NCBI GenBank assembly: GCA_022773585.1
Contig: JALEZZ010000002.1
Location: 1 to 32,643, forward strand
Reading direction: 5' to 3'
DNA: 32,643 bases
Origin: Selenomonas sp.
Lineage (GTDB): Bacteria > Bacillota > Negativicutes > Selenomonadales > Selenomonadaceae
Position 1 is the first letter of the stretch; each line of letters opens with the position of its first letter. Under the pieces are notes generated by a model. The model was not told where the DNA came from. It made no database searches and saw only the letters and a list, made by a program, of their open reading frames with translations. Below are positions 26,300-32,643 of the stretch, in pieces. The position numbers and the translations under genes were made by a program.

Positions 26300-27178
26300 T
26301 CAGTGTTCCCCCCTGTGAAGCATCGGATAGCCGAGCTCTTCGCGCTGTTTCAGATAGCATTCGGCGCAGAGACGCGCGAGTTTGCGCACGCGGCCGATGA
26401 ACGCCGCGCGCTGCGAGACCGAGATAGCCCCGCGCGCGTCGAGGAGGTTGAACGTATGCGAACACTTCAGCACGTAGTCATAGGCCGGATGGACATAGCC
26501 CTTCTCGATGATGCGCACGGCCTCTTTCTCGTACTTGTCAAAGAGGTCGAACAGGAGCTTTTCGTCCGAAAGGTCGAATGCATAGACGGACTGCTCGTAC
26601 TCGTTCTGGTGGAAGACGTCGCCATACGTGTAGTCATCCGTCCACTGGATGTCATAGACGTTCTCGACGCCCTGAATGTACATCGCGAGGCGCTCGAGGC
26701 CGTACGTGATCTCCGAAGCGACCGGACGCACTTCCTGGCTGCCGACCTGCTGGAAATACGTGAACTGTGTGATCTCCATGCCGTCGAGCCAGACTTCCCA
26801 GCCAAGGCCCCAGGCACCGAGCGTCGGCGACTCCCAGTTGTCCTCGACGAAGCGGATGTCGTGCTGCTTCGGGTCGATGCCGAGGCGCTCGAGGCTTGCG
26901 AGATAGAGCTCCTGGATGTTGTCCGGCGACGGCTTCATGATGACTTGGAACTGATGGTGCTGATAGAGACGGTTCGGGTTGTCGCCGTAGCGTCCATCGG
27001 CAGGTCTCCGCGACGGCTCGACATAAGCGACATGCCACGGCTCCGGGCCGAGCACGCGCAGGAACGTCATCGGGTTCATCGTACCCGCGCCCTTCTCCAC
27101 GTCATACGGCTCGCCGAGAATGCAGCCCTGCTCATGCCAGAACTGCTGCAGCGTCAGGATGATTTCCTGAAATTTCAT
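26300..27178 (-). CDS. glyQ: Glycyl-tRNA synthetase alpha subunit
   Basis: A 292-residue catalytic alpha subunit of the heterotetrameric class II glycyl-tRNA synthetase. It starts [19 protein letters not shown]. The class II motifs are embedded in [90 protein letters not shown] and [16 protein letters not shown]. It ends in a cysteine/histidine-containing helix region ([15 protein letters not shown]). The ATG at 27178 follows GAGGAGA; the frame stays open to 27241 but that part lies in the T-box terminator region. It is the first gene of glyQS. Confidence 0.97.
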   Translation of the reverse strand: MKFQEIILTLQQFWHEQGCILGEPYDVEKGAGTMNPMTFLRVLGPEPWHVAYVEPSRRPADGRYGDNPNRLYQHHQFQVIMKPSPDNIQELYLASLERLGIDPKQHDIRFVEDNWESPTLGAWGLGWEVWLDGMEITQFTYFQQVGSQEVRPVASEITYGLERLAMYIQGVENVYDIQWTDDYTYGDVFHQNEYEQSVYAFDLSDEKLLFDLFDKYEKEAVRIIEKGYVHPAYDYVLKCSHTFNLLDARGAISVSQRAAFIGRVRKLARLCAECYLKQREELGYPMLHRGEH

Positions 27179-27214
27179 TGGGACATCTCCTCTTTTTAAA
27201 ACTGCGCAGACGGT

Positions 27215-27240
27215 TGCCTGCAAAAAACGTGTCACAGGCA
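27215..27240 (-). repeat. Second hairpin, a degenerate copy of the T-box terminator
   Basis: On the minus strand TGCCTG and CAGGCA flank a 14-nt loop (TGACACGTTTTTTG). The preceding terminator has the same plan: GTCCCTG / CAGGGAC around TGACATTTTTGTTG. The loops match at most positions, so one hairpin looks like a copy of the other. No T-run follows this copy, and it lies in the leader about 40 nt before glyQ. Confidence 0.6.
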
Positions 27241-27241
27241 C

Positions 27242-27452
27242 GAAAAAAGCCCCGTCCCTGCAACAAAAATGTCACAGGGACGAGACTTGTGATTGCAAAA
27301 GCTCCGCAAGTTCCGCGGTTCCACCCTGATTGGCGCAAGATGCGCCCACCTCAAGCTATGTGGTTGCAGCTCCAAAGTGCCTTCACGCCAATCGCCGCCT
27401 CACACCCGCACGGCTCGCTGAAATCTGCGCTACTCTTCTTCTTCATCGCTGA
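27242..27452 (-). promoter_or_regulatory. Glycine T-box riboswitch leader
   Basis: On the minus strand the leader has a basal stem I (GCAG ... CTGC) and a GCGATGAAG-type opening. The specifier loop context GAAGGCAC gives the Gly codon GGC at 27381-27379. The hallmark T-box sequence AGGGTGGAACCGCGG follows at 27327-27313. The CGTCCCTG stretch (27282-27275) can pair with AGGG of the T-box to form the antiterminator. Alternatively it pairs with CAGGGACGGGG to form the terminator ending in TTTTTT (27248-27243). Uncharged tRNA-Gly should therefore switch glyQS on. Confidence 0.93.
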
Positions 27453-27457
27453 GTAAC

Positions 27458-27486
27458 AGTCTAGCAAACGAAGGAATCTCTGTCAA
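27458..27486 (-). promoter_or_regulatory. Promoter of the glyQS T-box transcript
   Basis: On the minus strand consensus TTGACA (27486-27481), 17-bp spacer and TAGACT (27463-27458). The -35 hexamer includes the TGA stop codon of the upstream helicase gene, so this promoter abuts the pcrA reading frame with no gap. Confidence 0.85.
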
Positions 27487-29669
27487 GCTTTCTCGAGCTT
27501 CGCCTGGAACGCGATGCTGCGCATGGTGTCGAGGTCGTCGAACGCGATGACGTAGGCGCGTTTTTCTTCGTCGATGGCCCTGACCGTGCCCGCGCCGAAG
27601 ATGCGGTGGATGACGCGGTCGCCGACGGCGAACTTCGCAGGTGCCTCGCTTCGTGCCATGCGGCGGTCTTTCGCAGCGGCCGCCGCTTTTGCGTCGCGCA
27701 CGAGGCTTTCGGGCAGCGGCGTCGGGATTTCGAGGTTTTCTTTGCCGATGTCAAACAGGAATCGCGACGGGAAGCGCACGGAGCCGTCGAAGTTCAGCCC
27801 TTCGGCGTCAGAGAGATAGAGCCGCTGCTCGGCGCGCGTCATGGCGACGAATGCGAGGCGGCGCTCCTCCTCAATGCCTTCCTTCGTGCGCGTCTTGCGC
27901 GAAGGAAAGATGCCTTCGCTCATGGCGCAGAGGAAGACGACCGGGAACTCGAGCCCCTTCGCCGTATGGACAGTCATGAGGCGGATGCGATCGCCAGGGT
28001 CGCCGGCATCGCGGTTCGAGAACAGCGCGATGTGCGCGAGGTAATCCATGAGACCGGCTTCTTCGCCGCAGGTCGTCTCGTAATCGCGCACGCTCTGCTT
28101 GAGCTCGGCGAGGTTGTCGAGACGCTCCTGACTGCCTTCCGTGCGAAGCATCGCTTCATATCCGCTTTCATCGAGGAGATGTGTCAGCACATCGGAAATC
28201 GGCTGCCCTTCGTAGCTTTTTGCGAAGCGGTCGATCAGAGAAAGGAACGAGGCGGCCTGCGTGCCGCGCCAGATGGGGTCGCCCTGTGTCTCGCGCATGG
28301 CCTCGTAGAGCGAGAGCGTGCCACCGTGCTCGCCTGCGTGTGCCGCAACGTACTCGGCGAGGAACGCCATGCGGCGCTTGCCGATGTTGCGCTTCGGCTG
28401 GTTCACGATGCGCGCAAATGAAAGATCGTCTTCATAAGCGATCATGCGCAGATAGGCGATGGCATCGCGGACTTCCTTCCGTCCGAAGAACTGCACGCCG
28501 CTGTAAATCGTATATGGAATCTTCGCGGCAATCAGCTGCTCCTCGATGCTCCGCGTGACGTAGTGCGCACGATAGAGCACGGCAATGTCGCGATAGGGCA
28601 CGCCTTCTTCTTCGTGCAGCCTTTTCACTTCGTCCGCGAGCCAGTGCCCTTCCCCATCCGCACCTGCCGCATGATGGTAGAGCGGCTTCGCCCCATCCGG
28701 CAGCATCGGCACGAGCGCCTTCTCGATGCGATTACGGTTCTTCGCGATGAGGTGGTTGACCGCCGCGAGGATTTCCGGCGTCGAACGGTAGTTTTCCATC
28801 ATATAGATGGTCTTCGTCCCCGCGAAATGCGTGTCGAACTCCATGAGGTACTTGCCCGATGCCCCGCGCCAGGTGTAAATCGTCTGGTCGGGGTCGCCGA
28901 CGACGAAGAGGTTCTTGTGATAGCCCGCGAGCACTTCCATCAGGCGGTACTGCAGTTCGTCGATGTCCTGAAACTCGTCGATCATGATGTACTCGAGCCG
29001 CTGCTGCCATTTCTCGCGGATGTCATGATGCTCGCGGAAGATGTAGAGCGTGAATTTCAGGAGGTCGTTGTAATCAAGCCCGAAACATTTCTTCTGCTGG
29101 TAGAGGTAGCCATAAAAGAGAACGTCTTCTTTTTTCGTCGCCGCATCGTATTTCGCCTTGAGCTCGGCGACGGAAAGCTGGATGAGGTCTTCGTAATACT
29201 CCGGCTCTGTGACGCACTTGCGCATCTCGAACATGTCGCGCGCCTGCCCGTACGTCATGTCGCGGAGCGTCAGATGGCGTTCTTCGTAAATGGCCGCGAG
29301 CATGTCGTCGATGTCGCTGTTGTCAAGCACGAGGAAGTTCTTCGGAAAGCCGACAGCATGGCTGTCCTCTTGCAGCACAGACACGGCAAAGCCATGGAAC
29401 GTATTGATATAGCCTGTATCGTTATCGCCCGTCACCGCATGGATGCGGCTGCGCATCTCGCCTGCCGCCTTGTTCGTGAACGTCACGCAGAGGATGTTGC
29501 CGGGCAGGATGCCAAGCTCCTCGACGAGGTAGGCAAAGCGGTGCACGAGCGCCCGCGTCTTGCCCGAGCCCGCGCCCGCGAGCACGCGCACAAACCCCTC
29601 CGTTGTCGTAACCGCTTCGCGCTGGGCGTCGTTGAGCCCCGCGAGGATATCAAACTCATCCTCATCCAT
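27483..29669 (-). CDS. pcrA: UvrD/PcrA superfamily 1A DNA helicase
   Basis: A 728-residue ATP-dependent 3'-5' helicase used in repair, plasmid replication and transcription-replication conflict. The Q-motif region is LNDAQREAV (12-20), Walker A AGAGSGKT (31-38), motif Ia TFTNKAAGEM, motif II DEFQDID (231-237), motif III VVGDPDQTIYTWRGA, motif IV VMENYRST-like MENYRST and motif V VHTAKGLEFPVVFL. A C-terminal module (about 675-728: FAVGDRVIHRIFGAGTVRAIDEE) matches the PcrA/UvrD Tudor-like domain that contacts RNA polymerase. GGAGGGC sits 9 nt before the ATG and overlaps the end of the HD-GYP gene, whose stop is 3 bp upstream, so the two are co-transcribed. Confidence 0.95.
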   Translation of the reverse strand: MDEDEFDILAGLNDAQREAVTTTEGFVRVLAGAGSGKTRALVHRFAYLVEELGILPGNILCVTFTNKAAGEMRSRIHAVTGDNDTGYINTFHGFAVSVLQEDSHAVGFPKNFLVLDNSDIDDMLAAIYEERHLTLRDMTYGQARDMFEMRKCVTEPEYYEDLIQLSVAELKAKYDAATKKEDVLFYGYLYQQKKCFGLDYNDLLKFTLYIFREHHDIREKWQQRLEYIMIDEFQDIDELQYRLMEVLAGYHKNLFVVGDPDQTIYTWRGASGKYLMEFDTHFAGTKTIYMMENYRSTPEILAAVNHLIAKNRNRIEKALVPMLPDGAKPLYHHAAGADGEGHWLADEVKRLHEEEGVPYRDIAVLYRAHYVTRSIEEQLIAAKIPYTIYSGVQFFGRKEVRDAIAYLRMIAYEDDLSFARIVNQPKRNIGKRRMAFLAEYVAAHAGEHGGTLSLYEAMRETQGDPIWRGTQAASFLSLIDRFAKSYEGQPISDVLTHLLDESGYEAMLRTEGSQERLDNLAELKQSVRDYETTCGEEAGLMDYLAHIALFSNRDAGDPGDRIRLMTVHTAKGLEFPVVFLCAMSEGIFPSRKTRTKEGIEEERRLAFVAMTRAEQRLYLSDAEGLNFDGSVRFPSRFLFDIGKENLEIPTPLPESLVRDAKAAAAAKDRRMARSEAPAKFAVGDRVIHRIFGAGTVRAIDEEKRAYVIAFDDLDTMRSIAFQAKLEKA

Positions 29670-29672
29670 GCT

Positions 29673-30806
29673 TCAGCCCTCCACCAAAAGCGTTGCAGGG
29701 TCGAAATGCAGCTGGTGCACGAAATGGAAGAGCTCAATGCCGTTCAGCACGTTCTCGACCTTTGCCTCCCTGTCTTCTGCGAAATCAATGACGCGCTTGC
29801 GTTTCGGCCGTCCTTCGTTGTCAGCAAAAATCGCCACGACGGGACGATCCGTGCGGCCGAATTCTGCATCTGTCACGATGCCGAAGCCATGATTCGTCTT
29901 GAGCACCGTGCCAATCGGGTAGATGGCGACATTCTTGAAGAACAAATCCAAAAGCATCGGGTCGAACTGTCCCGGCGAGCAGAATTTCATCAGTTTGTAG
30001 GCGATGGCTGGCGTGTACGGGCGCTTGTACGCGCGCTCGCTCGTCAGTGCATCGTAGACATCCGCGACAGCCGCGATGCGCCCATAGGGATGAATCTGGT
30101 CGCCTTTGAGCCCGCGCGGATAACCGTGGCCATCGAGATGCTCGTGATGCTCGAGCGCGACGATGGAGAGGCGGTCGCTATCCGGCAGGCCCATGTCGCA
30201 GATCTTCTTCGCGCCGACCATCGGATGATTCTTGATCATCGTGAATTCCTTGTCTGAAAGGCGGCCCGGCTTGTTGAGCACCTCGCGCGGAATGGCCACC
30301 TTGCCGAGGTCGTGCAGCAGTGCTCCGAGCGTCAGCTCGACGATGTGTTCCTTGTCCATGCCGAGGAGCGTCGCGAGGATGCCGGAGAGCATCGCGACAT
30401 TCACGCTGTGTGCAAACGTGTACATGTCATGCGTGCGCAAGTCCGTAAGCTGCACGAGATTCGCACGGCGCACGGTGACATCATTGACGATAGAGGCCGC
30501 TGCCGCCCGGAGCGGCTCGACATCGAACGTCCCTTTCCTGCGCACGTCCTCAAAGACCGTATAGACATGCTTGATGGCGAGCGCCCGCGTCTTTTCCTGC
30601 AGCACGCCCTCCGGCGGCTGGATATTCGGGAGGTTTGGATCCATCGCCATGACGTTGATGCCCGCCACGCCGAGCTTCTGGAGCTTTTCAATGTACGTCC
30701 GCGTCAGCTCCATGCCCTTTGTCAGATAGCTGCCGCCGCTCTCATTGAAAATGCTCTGGGCCGTCACCATGCCCGGCTTGATCTTGCTGAGTGGCAGATT
30801 GATCAT
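29673..30806 (-). CDS. HD-GYP domain cyclic-di-GMP phosphodiesterase
   Basis: A 377-residue cytoplasmic protein. An N-terminal DUF3391-like segment (1-60: LPLSKIKPGMVTAQSIF, LTRTYIEKLQKLGV) precedes an HD-GYP domain (about 125-310). The metal site shows H135 in FAHSVNVAML, the HD pair H165-D166 in GALLHDLGKVAIP, and H220-H221-E222-H223-L-D-G-H-G-Y-P. The GYP motif is complete, so cyclic-di-GMP hydrolysis is expected. A C-terminal beta-rich piece (GTVLKTNHGFGIVTDAEF, RPVVAIFADNEGRP) is usual for Firmicutes members. GAGGG precedes the ATG. It lies between the ABC-F gene and pcrA in one direction with tiny gaps. It could tie motility or biofilm control to the two chemoreceptors, though no diguanylate cyclase is in the window. 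Confidence 0.93.
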   Translation of the reverse strand: MINLPLSKIKPGMVTAQSIFNESGGSYLTKGMELTRTYIEKLQKLGVAGINVMAMDPNLPNIQPPEGVLQEKTRALAIKHVYTVFEDVRRKGTFDVEPLRAAAASIVNDVTVRRANLVQLTDLRTHDMYTFAHSVNVAMLSGILATLLGMDKEHIVELTLGALLHDLGKVAIPREVLNKPGRLSDKEFTMIKNHPMVGAKKICDMGLPDSDRLSIVALEHHEHLDGHGYPRGLKGDQIHPYGRIAAVADVYDALTSERAYKRPYTPAIAYKLMKFCSPGQFDPMLLDLFFKNVAIYPIGTVLKTNHGFGIVTDAEFGRTDRPVVAIFADNEGRPKRKRVIDFAEDREAKVENVLNGIELFHFVHQLHFDPATLLVEG

Positions 30807-30841
30807 ACGGAATCCCTCACATCACACATTTTGTTCTCAAA

Positions 30842-32398
30842 TCAAACAATCTTCGTCGTCCAGCGCTCGATGTTCCAGACAGAGTCCACCCATTCCTCGT
30901 AAAACTCCGGTTCATGCGAAACGAGCAGCAGCGTCCCCTTGTATGCTTCCAGAGCGCGCCTGAGCTCCTTCTTGGCCTCCACATCGAGATGATTCGTCGG
31001 CTCATCGAGCACGAGGAGATTCACCGGTGTCTCGATGATCTTCGCAAGGCGCACGCGTGCCGCCTCGCCGCCTGAGAGCGCCATCATCTTCGTCGTGATG
31101 TGCTCGTTCGTCAGGCCGCAGGCCGCAAGTGCCGCGCGCACCTCGAACTCCGTCTTGCCGGGATGCGCCTGCCAGAATTCTTCAAGCGCCGTGTTCTGAT
31201 TGCCCGCCGGGCTCTCCTGCTCGAAATACCCGACCGAAACGAAATCGCCGAGCTCCACCGTACCAGAAATGGGCGGCAGCATACCGAGGAGCGTTTTCAG
31301 GAGCGTCGATTTGCCGAGGCCGTTCGTGCCGCGGATGGCGATTTTCTTGCCGCGCTCCACGCGGATGTCCACAGGCGTCGTCAGTGGTGCATCGTAGCCG
31401 AGCACGAGCCGCTTCGCCTCGATGACGAAACGCGATGGCGTGCGATCGACCTCGAAATGGAAATGCGCTTTCGGCTTCTCCGTGCGCTTCGTCAGAACCT
31501 CCATCTTGTCGAGGCGCTTCTGGCGGCTGTTCGCCATGCCGCGCGTCGCGACGCGGGCCTTATTGCGCGCAATGAAATCCTTTTCTTTTGCGATTTCCGC
31601 TTGCTGGCGTGCATAGGCCGCATCCTGCTGCTTGCGTTTCAGCGCTGCCATCTCTTCGAACTTTTCGTAGCTCCCCGTATAGCGCGTGAGGTTGAGGCCT
31701 TCGACATGCCAGATGACATTCGTGACCGCGTTGAGAAACGGCACATCATGCGAAACGAGGATGAACGCATTTTCATAATCCTGCAGGTACTTCGTAAGCC
31801 ACGCGATATGCTCCGCATCAAGATAATTCGTCGGCTCGTCGAGAATCAGGATGTCGGGATGCTCGAGGAGCAGCTTTGTCAGGAGCACCTTCGTGCGCTG
31901 GCCGCCCGAAAGCTCGTCCACATGGCGGTCAAGACCGATGTCCATGAGCCCGAGGCCTGCCGCCGTCTCTTCGATTTTCGCATCAATCGTATAGTAGCCG
32001 TCCGCTTCGAGGAGATCCTGGATGTCGGAAGCTTCCTTCATCAGGCGATCCGTCTCCTCCGGCGTCGCCTCTGCCATCTTGTCATAGGCCGCGAGCATCT
32101 CCTGCTCCATCTGCACCATCGCGTCAAATGCTGTCTTGAGCGTCTCACGAATCGTCGCCCCCGGCACAAGCGTCGCGTGCTGGTCGAGATACCCGACCTT
32201 CGTGCGCCGCGCCCACTCAATCGTCCCGGCATCCGGCGTCAGCTGCCCTGTGATGATGGAAAGAAATGTCGATTTTCCCTCGCCATTCGCACCGACGAGC
32301 GCGACATGCTCCCCCTTGAGCAGACGGAACGAAACATCCTCGAAAATCTCCCGCCCGCCATAGCTGTGCGAGAGATGGCTCACCTGCAAAACGCTCAT
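30842..32398 (-). CDS. ABC-F family ATPase (ribosome-associated type)
   Basis: A 518-residue soluble protein with two ABC domains and no membrane segments. Domain 1: Walker A GANGEGKST (36-44), signature LSGGQ (163-167), Walker B ILDEPTN (185-191). Domain 2: GTNGLGKST (357-365), LSGGE (441-445), LDEPTNH (464-470). Between them is a charged helical linker (about 250-310: KRKQQDAAYARQQAEIAKEK, SRQKRLDKMEVLTKRTEK), the P-site-tRNA interaction motif region of ABC-F factors. These proteins bind the ribosomal E site and rescue stalled translation or protect from antibiotics; which role applies here cannot be read from the sequence. AGGGGGC lies just before the ATG. It leads the ABC-F, HD-GYP, pcrA group. 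Confidence 0.93.
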   Translation of the reverse strand: MSVLQVSHLSHSYGGREIFEDVSFRLLKGEHVALVGANGEGKSTFLSIITGQLTPDAGTIEWARRTKVGYLDQHATLVPGATIRETLKTAFDAMVQMEQEMLAAYDKMAEATPEETDRLMKEASDIQDLLEADGYYTIDAKIEETAAGLGLMDIGLDRHVDELSGGQRTKVLLTKLLLEHPDILILDEPTNYLDAEHIAWLTKYLQDYENAFILVSHDVPFLNAVTNVIWHVEGLNLTRYTGSYEKFEEMAALKRKQQDAAYARQQAEIAKEKDFIARNKARVATRGMANSRQKRLDKMEVLTKRTEKPKAHFHFEVDRTPSRFVIEAKRLVLGYDAPLTTPVDIRVERGKKIAIRGTNGLGKSTLLKTLLGMLPPISGTVELGDFVSVGYFEQESPAGNQNTALEEFWQAHPGKTEFEVRAALAACGLTNEHITTKMMALSGGEAARVRLAKIIETPVNLLVLDEPTNHLDVEAKKELRRALEAYKGTLLLVSHEPEFYEEWVDSVWNIERWTTKIV

Positions 32399-32431
32399 AA
32401 AAGCCCCCTGTAAAAAATTGGATACCTGTAT

Positions 32432-32460
32432 ATTATACCATAATTGGGGAGTACAAAAAA
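32432..32460 (-). promoter_or_regulatory. Promoter of the ABC-F / HD-GYP / pcrA group
   Basis: On the minus strand an extended -10, TGG-TATAAT (TATAAT at 32437-32432), with only a T-run as -35 at 17-bp spacing. The leader to the ATG at 32398 is about 27 nt. Confidence 0.65.
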
Positions 32461-32502
32461 CCTAAAAAGAAAACTGCATCATGCAACATTCAGCCTCGTA
32501 CC

Positions 32503-32537
32503 AAAAAAGGTTCAATCACAAAACTTGTGGGATTGAA
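32503..32537 (-). terminator. Minus-strand terminator at the right edge
   Basis: TTCAATC and GATTGAA (32511-32517, 32531-32537) with an inner CACAA/TTGTG pairing form a hairpin. On the minus strand it is followed by CC and TTTTTT (32508-32503). It would block transcripts entering from the right before the ABC-F promoter. Confidence 0.6.
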
Positions 32538-32559
32538 TAGTTTCGAAGAATAATTCATG

Positions 32560-32588
32560 TTGTCAAAAAAGAAGACATCCGCTAAGAT
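32560..32588 (+). promoter_or_regulatory. Plus-strand promoter leading out of the window
   Basis: TTGTCA (32560-32565), 17-bp spacer, TAAGAT (32583-32588). A leader of about 45 nt carries TGTGGA / TCCACA complementary segments and AAAGGA before an ATG at 32639. Only five bases of that possible gene are in the window, so its product is unknown. Confidence 0.5.
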
Positions 32589-32643
32589 GTGGAAATGCAT
32601 ATCGACAATGTAAATCCACACAAAGGAATGTCCTCTCCATGGA

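Noticed and set aside
27179..27241. Upstream extension of GlyQ
   Set aside because: It falls in the T-box leader downstream of the terminator. The ATG at 27178 has its own ribosome site and gives the conserved N-terminus.
27215..27284. Paired hairpins as a short CRISPR-like repeat
   Set aside because: There are only two imperfect units with no spacer periodicity, and they fit the T-box terminator context.

Overview
The window looks like chromosome from a diderm Firmicute (class Negativicutes), most plausibly a Selenomonas/Mitsuokella-type member of the Selenomonadaceae. This is inferred from three things: high GC with strong third-position GC, Firmicutes signatures (glycine T-box on a two-subunit glyQS, DUF2225, DUF4127, PcrA with its C-terminal module, glgD beside glgC), and an OstA/LptA-like envelope protein that implies an outer membrane. 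No rRNA, tRNA or CRISPR array is visible.

Layout. The left edge (1-134) is the 5' end of a group IIC intron on the minus strand, sitting directly behind a terminator hairpin. A plus-strand DeoR-type repressor follows (235-996). It converges on a minus-strand operon of DUF2225 protein, an unknown protein and secreted DUF4127 protein (4127 to 1106). Next is a two-gene minus operon of a chemoreceptor and a ChvE-like sugar-binding lipoprotein (6972 to 4226). A DDE insertion sequence (about 7144-8927) separates this from the glycogen cluster.

Glycogen cluster. The order in transcription is glgC, glgD, glgP, glgB, glgA (21186 to 12538), then a terminator, then a GH13-GH77 fusion (12413 to 8955). 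Together these make ADP-glucose, elongate and branch glycogen, phosphorolyse it and remodel the maltodextrins. GlgB carries a histone H1-like basic tail. The IS lies between the fusion gene and the terminator that probably once ended its transcript.

Right part. A plus-strand OstA-like gene (21549-22085) diverges from glgC and converges on a Cache-domain chemoreceptor (23977-22166). Then come glyQS (27178-24238) behind a T-box leader, and a co-directional ABC-F / HD-GYP / pcrA group (32398 to 27483). The last 200 bases hold a minus-strand terminator and a plus-strand promoter leading out of the window, possibly the start of another mobile element. Nearly every gene is on the minus strand, and several probably start at TTG.
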